DNA of 64,000 nt from Lanius collurio (taxonomy: Eukaryota; Chordata; Aves; Passeriformes; Laniidae): contig JACBWW010000070.1 of assembly GCA_020086605.1 (NCBI GenBank), forward strand, positions 908,179-972,178. The letters run 5' to 3'. The notes beneath the pieces were generated by a model, which ran no database searches, was not told where the DNA came from, and was given only the letters and a program-made list of their open reading frames with translations. Of the stretch, positions 49,464-61,215 are shown in pieces; position 1 is the stretch's first letter, and every line of letters begins with the position of its first letter. The position numbers were made by a program, and so were the translations under genes.

Positions 49464-49821
49464 AACCATGTAATGCCACATGTAATGGTGGTTTGGGAAG
49501 AAAAATAACATAACTCAAAAGGTCCCCCATTCCTTCTTCTTCCCCCATATTTATATGCTGAGTGTGTCGCCATAAGGTATGGGATATCTATTTGGCCCGT
49601 TGGGATCAGCTGTCCCAGCTGTGCCCTCTCCCAACCTCTGAGCAACTGTAGCCTCCTCATTAGTGTTGTGGAATGAGAAGAAAGACAGGCCTTGACCCTG
49701 TGTAAGCACCTCTCAGCAATAAAAAAAAAATGTCTCTATGTTGTCAAGGGTGAAACAAATTAGAAACTGAACTACATACATGTGAAGAAAATTAACTCTA
49801 TCCCAACCAAGCCAAATGCAC
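49464..49821 (-). mobile_element. ERV LTR fragment, minus orientation (same family as 15251-15851)
   Basis: Read on the minus strand it starts TGCATTTGGCTTGGTTGGGA near 49821 and passes TAGAGTTAATTTTCTTCAC. It then has TTATTGCTGAGAGGTGCTTA, GGTCAAGGCCTGTCTTTCTT, GGGACAGCTGATCCC, AGCATATAAATATGGG (TATA-box region) and GAAGAAGGAATGGGGG. This order parallels the plus-strand LTR at 15251-15851. About the last 250 bp of the LTR (3' side, left) are missing. No internal retroviral sequence adjoins. Confidence 0.78.
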
Positions 49822-52589
49822 TAAAGAGCCAGAAAAGAATGATTTTAACGTATAATCGCAATTTTGATATCTGTTGTTATATCTCTAAAGGACCCCGCCC
49901 CCCTCAATAAAATAAAAAACAAGTGGAAGATACACCTTATTTTATACTGTATAACAATTAGGTTAAGTAAAATGCATTTACCAGTGGATATTAGGCTTAA
50001 CTTAAAAGAGATAAAAGTAAGATTTCTGACCTGGAGTTTCCAAATATTAACTTCACTTATTTCAGGTTCTCTTATATTGGGGAATATTTTGTGTGTGTAA
50101 AGTACAATAAAAATAAAACACAGAAATCAGACTGAAAGAGTTGATGAAAAAAGCAGTAGGACATCTTAGAGTCCAGAAGAATGGAAGAAGTTTGCTTATG
50201 TCAAAACATGTTTGCTATAAAGGATAATGTCAGGTAATCTGAGCATAGCATACTGTATTGAAGAATAATAATGATGATAACAATAATAACGCCTAAAAGC
50301 AAATTGAACCAGACACAACTCAGCATAATTTAATTCTTAACTGTAACTTTTACAAAAAAAATGCAAATTTCTCCTTAGGAAAAATATATGGAGGTTCATC
50401 TGCTTAAAATCTGCTTCTTTTGCATTATTTTCTGCTCTGCAAATACTAAGGGGTTTTAGGTTGGTTTTTTCACATAATGTAAGACCTATTCTTGAAAATT
50501 CTGTTCCTTCAAGGAGATCTTTAGCTGTGTGATGAACAATCAGCATGCCTTCACTATTCTTATCAAGCCTTAAGCATTTTGTTATACTGTCACTGTTCTG
50601 ATTTTTCAGTGTCTTCCAAATTGTGTCAGGTTCACCAAAAGGTGCTTTTGGAAAGCTATGACTTCAAATATGCATTCCACAACATAGCTAAAACACTGGC
50701 ATCAGCCTTTTATTATACTTTTCACATGAGTCAACTTATAGCTCAACAGATTAGAGTATTAATTCTGGGTTTTTTCTCTCTAAAAATACATCCCAGAAAA
50801 TGCACCAGAGTAAATTACACATGAACTTTTTGCTGTTTGCTCAGACTGATTTTAAAAACATAAGAAAATATGAAAATGCTAATGAAATAAGCTGTTGGGC
50901 ACTGATAAGTGACTCAGAGCAACTTCAAATGTTTCTATTAAAGTAAATCGCTGTAATTCTCACTGTTGATATGTGTTATCTATTCAGCCACTGCAACACA
51001 GTGCCCTTTTTGTTCCATGACATGTAGTACCGACCTGTAGATTTTTTTTCTGGAAGTAACAATAGAAACCAGGAGCTAAAAGTTGCCCTAGCAAACAACT
51101 GTGTTACCTTCTGGTAATGCAGAAGTGTTCTACATGCTCACTGTGACAATAAGCAGTTGGGGTTTTAAAGTAATTCAAATTTCTATTTGCATTATACTAT
51201 TTTATGATTACTGATTAGAGACTAGTGTCTAAAAAAAACCAACACAAACCTTGAGGGACAAGAACAACAGAGAGAAATGGTAAATTAATGGTGTAAACAG
51301 ACAACAAATTATGAAAATTTTAATACTTTTCAGTGTATTCAAATAAAATGAAACAAAAATAAATAAAATTTTCCCTACATTTCCTTTAAAAACATTGTAT
51401 TATGCTGAATGTTGGATAACAGCTCTTCTGATGTATAATCCAAATCCACTGACAAATATGAAAAATGAGCATTATGAATACAGAAGTCTTATACAGCATT
51501 ACTAGAAAGCCAGCTTATTGAAGATGTCTTTCAGAATAGCACAACTCTGTTACATTCATAGGGGTATCTCTCTCTGGTTTCCTACATGTTTGCTGTCATT
51601 TTCCTGACAGTTAGAGTGTCCATCACATGATTGTTGGGATGTTGAGTTTGGGGGTTATCCAATAAAGATAATACATAAACTGTTAATGAAGCTCTGGTTC
51701 CATGCTTTACTAGTCTTGTGATTACAGAAATGTAAATTTAATACCTACCTATTTGAAAGGTTTCCTGATTTATATGGAAATGTATTAATCAGCTTCCGAG
51801 CTCAACTACTTGCATTATGCACTGAAGATTAGAATGATAATTTGACTATTTAAAGACAGCAAAACCATTACAGGAAACCACAAGGGATTTTTTTTTTTAA
51901 ATAGAATAGGCAAAATGATATAAATACAGGAGTCAAAACCAATAAAATCTGAACATGAATACTAAAGTGGAGGTGTCTGTTTGGACTTTGACTAGTGGTG
52001 TCTATTCCCTCCCTTGCACAGCAACAGTTACCCCCAGAATCTTCAAAGAAAGAATCAGAGTCAATCCCACTTTTCTAAACAAGAAGTGACTCACACGTGG
52101 AAATAAGTTTTGTATTGTGGCTGCTGTAGCCATAGTTATTTTCAACCTGAGTTACTTTTGCTAGCAGTTTTTGTAGGTAAAAAGAAAACAATCTAGATAT
52201 TAGGATTTAGACTTGATTACTTTAGAAGTTAACTGAAGTTGAATGGTATTTGTCATGCTTCTTTACATTTTTACGACATATAAGTAGCCCTCCCTCTCCT
52301 CCTAAATATTTTAATATTAATTGAAATTAATATTTCAACTCCTCTTTCTCAACTCTCTTTTATATCAGTAACACTATCAAGAATTTATTATAATCCAAAT
52401 AACATGCATCTCTTTTTCTTAGTTTTCTTTTGAGAGAAAATCTTTTCTTTTGACATTTGTTGAAGAGTTGACTCACCTTAACCTCCTTGATGTCATAATC
52501 TTCAAAATAAGTCCATCATATTTAAAAAAGTAGTATCAGTCAGCAACTGGAAAAAGGAAACATCAAAATAATTTTTAAAAAGAGTAAAA
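49822..52589. other. unique AT-rich non-coding sequence
   Basis: No repeat or gene recognised. A perfect 10-bp inverted repeat AATATTAATT/AATTAATATT with a 2-base centre lies at 52313-52334, probably a chance feature of AT-rich DNA. Confidence 0.5.
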
Positions 52590-52825
52590 GGAGGACCTTT
52601 GGAACTACCAAAGGTCAGCTTCACCTTATGACTAGAAAATCATGGAACAGATTGCTGAGTAATGTATATTGAGACATATGGAAGACAGGGAAGTGATTAG
52701 ACACAGCAAACACAGGCTGTGTCCAAAAGTTAACAGTCCTTTTACCTTGCTCAGTGTCCAACGGGAAACCATTAACAGGTGATGTCCCTCAGGGGTCTGA
52801 ACTAGGATAAGCACTGCTTAACACT
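52590..52825 (+). mobile_element. CR1 LINE ORF2 fragment
   Basis: Landmarks of CR1 ORF2 in sense order: GGAACTACCAAAGGTCAGCTTCACC, AAATCATGGAACAGATTGC, CATATGGAAGACAGGG, then after a deletion AGTGTCCAACGGGAAACC and GATGTCCCTCAGGGGTCTG. The last word encodes the PQG motif of the reverse transcriptase. Several hundred bases between the first and second parts of a complete ORF2 are absent. No frame is intact. Confidence 0.8.
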
Positions 52826-52978
52826 TTAGAATCTTAGAAGCAAAGTATGGTTTGTGTTGGAGGGAACCTTTTAAGGTCAGACACCAGATCATCCTCCCTG
52901 CCATGAGCACAGACATCTTTGACTCCATCACACTGCTTAAAGCCCCATCCAACCTGACCTTGAACACTTCCTCCGACA
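52826..52978 (-). mobile_element. CR1 LINE 3' fragment in opposite orientation
   Basis: TTAGAATCTTAGAAGCAAAG is a diverged antisense octamer tail. It is followed by TTGGAGGGAACC, CAGATCATCCTCCCTGCCATGAG, ACATCTTTGACTCC and AAAGCCCCATCCAACCTGACC, the CR1 3' UTR read backwards. Confidence 0.75.
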
Positions 52979-53003
52979 GGGAATTCTATGGTTCTGTGAT
53001 TAA
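52979..53003 (+). mobile_element. CR1 3' octamer tail in plus orientation
   Basis: GGGAATTCTATGGTTCTGTGATT has the plus-sense ATTCTATG/ATTCTGTG tail. It could be the true end of the plus-oriented CR1 at 52590, separated from it by the inverted fragment. Confidence 0.5.
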
Positions 53004-56000
53004 TTAAACACTAGCTTCTGTCCAATACTATGAAGCTTATTCAGCCAGTGTAGAAAATGAACATCAGAAGTCAACGTTAAATCGTTCACAACATTTGCAT
53101 TCTTTCTTGTTGTAAGTATTGTACATATACTAATGTGATAAACACAGACATTTTACACAATTTCTGAACTTATTTTCTTATCATATTGTTCCAATTCCAT
53201 TGACTGTCATTATTTTATTCTGCTCTGAGGAAACCTTTTGGATCATATTCCGTTAAGTAATAGAGAAAAAATATGAGAGGCAGGATGAGAGTGGAAATCA
53301 TTGAAGAAATCAAGATCATATTCAGATTTAGAGCTGTATCTTTATCTTTGAAAAATCAAATAGATATTAAACTGATAGCAGCACCCATGAGTATGAAAAG
53401 TCATTGAAAGATGGACTGCATTAGAAATCCAAAGGGACAGAGAAAAAGGGGAAAATACTCCCCTGATAAAGCATAGTCAATCACAATTGCAAAAGGGACA
53501 GGAGAAAAAAGACCTGAAATTGTAAGAAAAGGGTTTGAAGGAAGATTAACTGTCTAAATAATACATGAGTTTAAGGAAGACTTAGATTAGTGAAGATTGT
53601 TAGAAATTCTTATTAGCCATGATCAATCAAGAGAGGAGAAAACAAATAAAAAATGTATTAGGATAGAGTTGCAGAAGAGGAAGTAAGTTCAGGTAATAAA
53701 TGAAAGTACCATATAAATGAATAAGATCACAAAGTGTTTTGTTAGGACAGATAAAACATATCTGTAAAACACATCTATAGCTTACTGTTGGCTATTTTGC
53801 TTCTCAATAAGTTTAGAATGACAAAGCTAAGTCAAATGACAGAAATGTTTGTACTGCAAATGATTATGGAATAAGCTTACTTCTGAATAAAGAAAACTAC
53901 TTAATGTTACTAAAATTCTATAGTTAATATACTTCTTTTTAAACAATAGAATTCTAAACAATAAGCAGCAAACATTACTATTCATACTAAAGCAAGTATT
54001 AGTATGCAATATAAATAATGATACTTAAAGAAAAAGATTTGGTAATACAGAAGAGGTAGATTTTAAACAAAAGCTCTTCTGAAGACAACATGATGTTTTT
54101 CTAGACACAGTTACCTTTTTTCAATAAAAATATTGATATTGGGATTTATTTTCTGTATAGATCGTTAACCACATGCATTATTACTGTTATTAAAAGAAAA
54201 TATACCCATGCATATCAGATAATCTTTTTCTCATCAAGTGGTAAGTCCTAGCTTAAAATGACTTTTTGTCAATAATGATCCTACTAGGTTCAGAACGTTT
54301 CAGAGGCTAGGAACATTCTTTTAATTTCTAATTTAATATTACAGATTAAAAACTTACAAAACAAACTTAGTCAATTCATATGTCTATATTCCGGTCCACT
54401 TTTACTGTTCTTCCTTTCACATACTCTACATATTTCCTAGTATGGATGCACAAAATTTTAAATGTAATCTCACCTTTCTTCATACATTGGCACTAATATT
54501 TCTCTAGACGTATCAAAATAGAATATTTGATGTAATCCTAAAGTAACGTTTCCCTCTAGTGGTTTCCCTGATGTTTCTTTGGTGATTTATCATAATCTGT
54601 GCTTGCAAGATACACCCAGAAGAGAAATCATGACTTCAATAATATTGTGTGATTCAACTAACATCAGATCTATTTGAGAGAATAATTTGAGGTTTGTACT
54701 AAGATCTAGTTAATGTTGACAGTTGGATTCAAAGCATGATTTATCTTATTCTGAACATGGACATGACTTTGATCCTGAAATGTCTCTTTCCTGAGTCTAA
54801 AGTATAGATTCCTTTACCTATCTATATTGCAGTTGTCAGAAATAAAATCAGTTGAATCTCACCTTTTGATGCAATATTTTTTGCTTAATTAGGTAACTTG
54901 GTACTTCTAAATATTTCATTTGGTGGAATTTTGTCTTATGGTTATATTTAAAAAAGGAGAAAAATAGAAGATTGCAGTATTTATATTATTTTTGCAGCAC
55001 ATTGCAGTTAGACTTAGCCAAATTATTTGATCTTTCTTTCAAAATCATGTGAACAAAGCAGATATAAAATTAATTAAAACAAGTCAAACAAATATGACTT
55101 ATTTTATATTATTTTTATTCCATCCAATTAAGATCCAGAAAGTGTCAAAGCCAAACTTTTCTGATGCTTCTTTAATGCCTTTTACAAATTAACAGTGCGT
55201 ATTCTGTATGTTTATTCTTAGCCAAGGTCAAATGTGAGTTCTGTGTGAACAGATAACACACTGTGCAGGACTGGCTGTTTTGAGCAAGACCTTGAATGCC
55301 AACAGTGTCTGTTTTGACTCTGCATTTCCAATTCAGCTAGAAAATAAAAGAAACATATGACTTGCAGCTAAAGAAAATGTTAACAATGTGTGTACTACTT
55401 TCGTTTTATAGAAAAATTAATTTTATTTTCCATGATGAACAGTGATACACAGATTTCTGCTTAAAGGAAGTTTAACAGTGTGGGTTTCTTGAATCATTTT
55501 GAGGTACTCTAATATTATTACTATATGTATTTACACCTTTAGCAGATATAATATGCCTTTGGGTGTAATGTGATAAATGTATTTTATACCCTTGGTATAA
55601 AAATAGCACAGCAGATGTATGAAACAAAGTGATTTGTTTAAGAGATTGGATAACATACCTGAATAATTTTTTTTTTTTTTTTTAGTGTGCATGGTTTAAT
55701 TCAAGTGAGTATGATTCTGCTTTTTCCATAAAGAAAGCAACAGTGGTCATAGAGAATAAGATCTTATGAGCAGATATGCTCTCCCATATGACATGTAATC
55801 TCTGTTCTATCCATACTTAAAAATCAGATTCTGAGAACAAGAGAAAGCTGTTTTGCCTTAGAACATTTCTGTGTGTTTTGTATATTTCTGTTATTATCCC
55901 ACCTTCTTCGTGGAAAAGGGTCTAAAAATCTTCCATGGTGTTTTCTGCAATGGTGTCCTAGTCTTAGCATATAAATCTTGTCTTTTGAGAAATAAGTACA

Positions 56001-56984
56001 GTTATGTATAATTTCAAAATAGATCCCTATTTATAATGCATGATATGGTTCATCAGGAAAACACTGGCTGCCTACAATGAAATCACTGCAGTATGGCCAT
56101 GTCTCCTTGATGGTGATAAGCCATTAAAACAGCTGAGAGTGGCATAGTAAATCTGATGAATCCGATACAAATGTGAATAAAAAGACCAATTATTTTTAAG
56201 GTAGTCAATTTACTGCATTAACTTAATTGTTCAGTTTTCCACTGAAGCCTGTTTCTTAGATGCTCACAGTAGTAACAGAAGGTTTTGAGCCTCTGGAAAA
56301 GCATAGGAAACTGAAACACATGATTTAGATCCCAATATTATAGTATTGGGACCTCAAAGTAATAGGGACCTCATCACAAATGTCTTCCAACTGTGACATG
56401 CCTGTAGCAAATAGCAGAAGATCCCTCTGGGTTGTTTTTCACCCTGGTTAGAGGTGATTTTCTTTTTCATCTTTTTCCTTTGAATTTTTGTTCCACCCTT
56501 AAAACACTGTTAAAAAGAGGAGTCCAGACAACTGTTGCTAGTTGTCCACAGTTGAGATAAACACTGAAAGTCTCCCTGGATGATTTGGCATTCAAGTGTG
56601 AAATTTATTTCTAGACAGACATCTAAAAAGTAGTTGGTGTGTCCTCGATATGGAAACAGTTGTATCTGCTTTGGATTTATTCTTCAAGTTTTTATTAGAC
56701 TTCAACCAAAATCAAGCAGGAGGTTCAAGGTCGGATGGCTCAGTCCTTAAACTTTCTCGCACTCTTTCACTATCTAAATTGAGTTGGATTCTGGGAGATA
56801 AATCATTTTCACAGCTAACTGGGAGATAAGTTTATTCTCAGCCTGTTTTCCAGACTTAGAATGCCTCTAAAATAAAAATTATTATCATATTCTCAAACGA
56901 GATTTGCTTATTTTCCAATCATGTCACACTTTTGGCACTCATTTTGTGTATGATACATGAGTACTGCTGGAACTCCCCTCTGCT
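53004..56984. other. unique AT-rich non-coding sequence, about 4 kb
   Basis: No repeat or gene recognised. A 17-base T run lies at 55667-55683. A complex block around 56060-56230 looks conserved-element-like, but only by impression. Confidence 0.5.
55667..55683. repeat. poly(T) run of 17 bases
   Basis: Read directly. Confidence 0.9.
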
Positions 56985-57470
56985 ATACTGATGCCTACCC
57001 AGATATTCCTCATTAGTATTTTTCCCCCTTGAGAAATAAAGTATTTTAATTTTGTATTGGTTGAATTTCACCTTCCTGACTACAGATCCTGCCCAAATTT
57101 GTCAGAACCATTTTAAAGTCTGAGCCTCTTTATCAAACTGACCCTTCTTTTGGCTGGTTGTCATCAGCAAATTTTAGAAGTTACACTGTGCTTTCTATCA
57201 TACAATTAATGAAAACCTGACTTTAAGAGACACCCTTTTTCAGTTTAAGATGCTACATAATTGTACTCCAAACCATTGATAACTACTATTGGAGAACCAT
57301 TTTCCATCCACCTTGAATGACTACAAACGAGAACTGAGTTTATTTTTGAGATGATTTGTGGGACGGAGTCAATCATTCTGTGGTTCTGTTATGTCACATC
57401 TACTCTTACAGTCCATAGGAAAAAGAATAAATCTCCATCTCCAGACAAACATCATAAACAAATATATTCA
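56985..57470 (-). mobile_element. ancient CR1-like LINE ORF2 fragment, minus orientation
   Basis: Antisense landmarks of a CR1/L3-type reverse-transcriptase region are visible: GGTTGAATTTCACCTTCCTG, CCAAATTTGTCAGAACC, GTTGTCATCAGCAAATTTTAG, AATTAATGAAAACC, AACCATTGATAACTACTATTGG, TTTGTGGGAC and TATGTCACATCTACTC. The order matches older amniote CR1 lineages, and the divergence is far greater than in the other copies. The edges are approximate, especially on the right. Confidence 0.6.
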
Positions 57471-59009
57471 ATTTCTTAGTCCTCTGTGACCCCCATCTAT
57501 TCTCTTGAGCTCTTAGAGATACTCGAATGATTTTAGGTGACTTCCCCTAAGTCCTTTGGCATGCTCTGGTGAATTATTTCATTAGCCCCTCAGGAACAGA
57601 ACAGCGATGCCATACCAAGCCATCCTTTAATGTGATTTTTATATGTGCATTTTCTTCCCCCTGCCCCCCCCCTCCACAAACTCCAGCTTGAATCCCTATC
57701 TCCTTGTGAAGCTTAACTGTGTTATACACCTCATCACAGATTACCTTTTCATACTCGCCTAATCTACAAATGCAATGCAACACCCTCATACCTTTTCCAA
57801 TTTGCAGTAGATCTGCTTTTTTCCGTATTAAGTAATTACACACACTTTTCTTGCTGCTTTTTCTGTCTCTCGCTATTTAAAACTAGCTTTTTTCCTCCTG
57901 TTTTTCCCTGTTTACATTATTGGTAGGAAGCTAGGGGAAAATAGAAGTAAATAAAAAATACATCTTCAATTTAATCTTGCTTTGTGGCCTGAGGTAGAAA
58001 GTAAAACAAATTTGTTGCTATGTCATTAAGGATATGTCCCTTGAGGTAAAAAGTTGGCTTTGTTTGCTAAGGAACAGTACAGCAAAATATAAAGTAAATA
58101 ATGGAAGAAATTTTATGCTTCTCTAAGCTTAAAGAAATCAAAGGAATTTTGAGTGATTTTCCACAATCAGTTTAATTTTCCTTAATTTTTACTAGTCAAT
58201 TATTGTAATTAAATATTACAATACTTTCTAGATGAACATTACTATGTATGTCACAGCTCAAGCAATCATTTGGTCAATTTCAATTTTTTTCTTGTCCTTT
58301 ATTCTGTTAAATACACACAGAAGTCACTCCCACTGAACATCTCCCCGTGTCCTTTTTTTAACCTGATAATTAGCTGGAACACTGGAAAAAGATAATACTA
58401 ATTTTTAGACTTGGTTAAACTAGTGATGTTTGCTAATTTTGAAATTAATTTTAATATAAATCTCTGTTCTACATTTTAAGAAATAAGAGTGTGCAGATTT
58501 CATTTGGAAATTTTGCAATATTTTTTTGATATTTTGGGGGTTCTTTACATGGTAATTTGATGCCTGCTTTGAACATTCACAAAAAAAATTTCCTTAGGGC
58601 ATTCTCTAAGTTCCAGTAGAGCAATTTAAAGAGGGTTCTCTGAAGCTCAAATGCAAACAAGATTTTCACAACATGAGAGACGAAGTTTCCCTCTGAAGCA
58701 CTTAGAATATGGATGCGGTTAATTCACAATAACAATGCACAATGCTTACTTAATAAGGATGGAATGTCAGTAAGTATCTCTTACTCAGAGATTCTCAACT
58801 GAGATTGACTGAGTGAATCTGAGTGTGTAATTAGATTTGTTCAGGCAAAGAAACAAGGAATTTCTATATCCAAGTACAGTGGATGAAAGTCAACAGGAAA
58901 GCATAATTGGTTAAGGTCATTCTTTAGTGCACAAACTGCCAAAAATTCCAGATTCAAAAACCCAAGTTCTCTTGAAAATATAGGAACTTTACATTTCCAC
59001 ATGTCCTGT
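57471..59009. other. unique AT-rich non-coding sequence
   Basis: A C-rich run (57657-57675) is the only simple feature. No gene recognised. The 89-codon minus frame at 57574-57843 has no recognisable domain. Confidence 0.5.
57657..57675. repeat. poly(C)-rich run
   Basis: CCCCCTGCCCCCCCCCTCC, read directly. Confidence 0.85.
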
Positions 59010-59575
59010 CCAGTGACATCTTGAATACTTACAGGGAAGATGACTCCACCCCATCCCTGAGTAGTCTGTTCCAATTCTTAACAACCCCTTCATGAAGAAC
59101 TTCTTCAAGATGTCCAACCTGAACAGACCCTAGTGCAGCTTGATGTCATTTCCTCTTGTTCTGTAACTTGTTAACTGGCAGAAGAGGCCAACACCCACCT
59201 TACTACAGCCTCCTTCCAGGGAGTCGTAGAGTGATACGGTCTCCCCTGAGGGGCCCACAACTGAGCACAGGATTTGACGTATGGCTTCACCAGTGCTGAG
59301 TACAGGAGGACAATCCCTGCTCTGGTCCTGCTGGCCACACTGTTACTGATACAGGCCAGGATGCCATTGGCCTTCTTGGCCACCTGGGCACATGCCGAAT
59401 CATGCAGCCAGCTGTCTGCTCCATTTTCTAGATCTTTAAGAATAATGTTACACAAGGCTGAAGACAGTATTGACCCCTTGAGTTCACCGCTAGTCCCTGG
59501 CCTCCAACTAGACTTTGTTCCAGTGCTTGTCACTCTCTCAACCCAGCCTTTCAGACAGTTTTTGCACTACCTTCC
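59010..59575 (-). mobile_element. CR1 LINE, minus orientation, with internal deletions
   Basis: Antisense CR1 landmarks are GAATACTTACAGGGAAGATGACTCC, TTCAAGATGTCCAACCTGAAC, GATGTCATTTCCTCTTGTTC, GAAGAGGCCAACACCCACC, GTCTCCCCTGAGGGGCCCAC, TCCTGCTGGCCACACTGTTAC, TTCTTGGCCACCTGGGC, TTTTCTAGATCTTTAAGAAT and CTAGTCCCTGGCCTCCAACTAG. Two internal deletions are inferred from missing intermediate blocks: one at about 59249 (roughly 200 bp of ORF2 end) and one at about 59417 (the block with the catalytic box). The octamer tail is missing on the left. Confidence 0.9.
59171..59533 (-). pseudogene. internally deleted CR1 ORF2 remnant, open for 120 codons
   Basis: The minus-strand frame first carries a reverse-transcriptase segment ([20 protein letters not shown] then [12 protein letters not shown]). 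It then jumps directly to the C-terminal segment [20 protein letters not shown] and [20 protein letters not shown]. In complete CR1 ORF2 these are separated by the block containing the catalytic Asp-Asp box, so that block is deleted while the frame stays open. After QLWAPQ the frame leaves CR1-like protein sequence at the second deletion. The product could not reverse transcribe. The open frame is probably chance survival. Confidence 0.85.
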
Positions 59576-60654
59576 CAACAAGACAACTTCCTTTTCTTTC
59601 TATTTGAATTTCATTTCAAATTCATAAAACTTTCTTTCAGGAGGGCCTGTTGATCAGTCAAGAGCCCAATGATAAATTTGTCTTACACATTTGCAAAATA
59701 TAAGTGTACTACAACTTTAGGATTATAGCTGGTGCCCTGGGTCTATGAGCTTTGAATTTCCCTGACATGGTTTATAAACTGTTCTGTGAATTTAGATGCC
59801 TAGATATTCCTGTTCGTAGAAGTATATAATAGAACAATATCTGTGACACAGCTTCAGCTTTTGTAGACTCTCAGAAACAAAATTTCTAGTGTTGTAAAAT
59901 CTAAACATACTCCTTTCTTACAATAAATAAGGTATTGTACTTCTCCTAAAGATTTGGAGGTGGTTTTTTTTTAGGTATTTTCTTTTGTCTGGTTTGGTTG
60001 GGTAGCTTGTTTTTTTCCCAAAATGAAACACGTATATACACATCAAAGAAACTCCCCAAATATATACTTTGTTAAAAGGACATACAAAAAAGATAAAACC
60101 CAGTAATCTAGCAGATGCAGCTGGAATACAGGTATTGAAGAACAAATTTTCAGAAAAATGGAAATAAATTGAAAAGTGTAGATCTGCATGACATGGATGG
60201 ATGAAACATAAAGGAGTGAAAACAGACAGAGTAAAAAGATCTTTAAATTTAGGATATTTATGAGGTTACTTTTAGAACCACAGTTTTGGACAAAGAACCA
60301 GGACAAAAAAATAGTCATTTTCAGATTTTGATATTGACATATGGAAATTTATTTTTTTTTAATTACTGGAAGCAGTAATGGTACTAAAACCATAATTTAA
60401 AATATATAGATTAATTAAGAAATAGTATTAATAATTTTGTTAAAGTATTACAGTTGTTTTTAGTAAACAAAGAGGATTGTATAAAATTGTTCAAAACAAA
60501 ATGTTCTAGAGATCTGTGACTTGATTCATGTGAAAGGGAAACCACACTAAATATAGGGGTGCAGCTGCAGTTCTTCAAAAGGGCAAATCTTAATAAATTA
60601 GATATTTTAGAAAACAGCAACTGCATAGTAAAGAATGACATTAATTGTGGAGGT

Positions 60655-60700
60655 TTGTTAGGGGTTTTTTTTTGGAGGGGGGGGGAGGCTTGTTTTTTTC
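60655..60700 (+). repeat. T/G homopolymer-rich patch
   Basis: A GGGG-T9-GGAGGGGGGGGGAGG pattern followed by another T run, read directly. Confidence 0.8.
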
Positions 60701-61193
60701 CCCTGGCTAAGTATAATTTGGTGGATTTTTTCTATTTGAACTTAAGCATGTGATATATGCCTGCCCTATAAATTATATGCAATAGGAAATTATTGGTTAA
60801 AAGAGCAGTGATAAATTTTATACTAAGACAAAATAATACAGGGATAGGGAAGTGATAACAGTGAAATTCATCAAGGGTAGGCTTCAAATAACTTTCAAAT
60901 AAGTGTTATTATTTCTGTTAATTAACCTGGAAAAAAGAAAGCACGGATATATTAACATATCTCTTTGATGACACAAGATTAAAACAATTTAATATACAAA
61001 GGAGAATAGGAGTATTATGGAGAAATAATTACTTGATTTTGTAGCAACTTACATTATAGAAATGGGAGTTAGAAAAGATGTAAACCAATCAAGACCATTT
61101 GGCAATGGATTAATCACAACCTTTTTTCTGTTTATTGAGAAGAACAAGATGATATTTGAAAATACTGAAAGAGGAGATTGTGCATTATCATAA

Positions 61194-61215
61194 TGTTTGT
61201 TTGTTTGTTTGTTTG
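61194..61215 (+). repeat. (GTTT)n tetranucleotide microsatellite
   Basis: Five units of GTTT, uninterrupted. Confidence 0.9.

Noticed and set aside
52313..52334. Perfect 10-bp inverted repeat with 2-base centre
   Set aside because: Made only of A and T apart from the central G. Such palindromes are expected by chance in AT-rich DNA and have no terminator role here.
56700..56760. tRNA-like B-box impression near GGTTCAAGGTCGGATGG
   Set aside because: No matching A box at the right spacing and no cloverleaf can be drawn.
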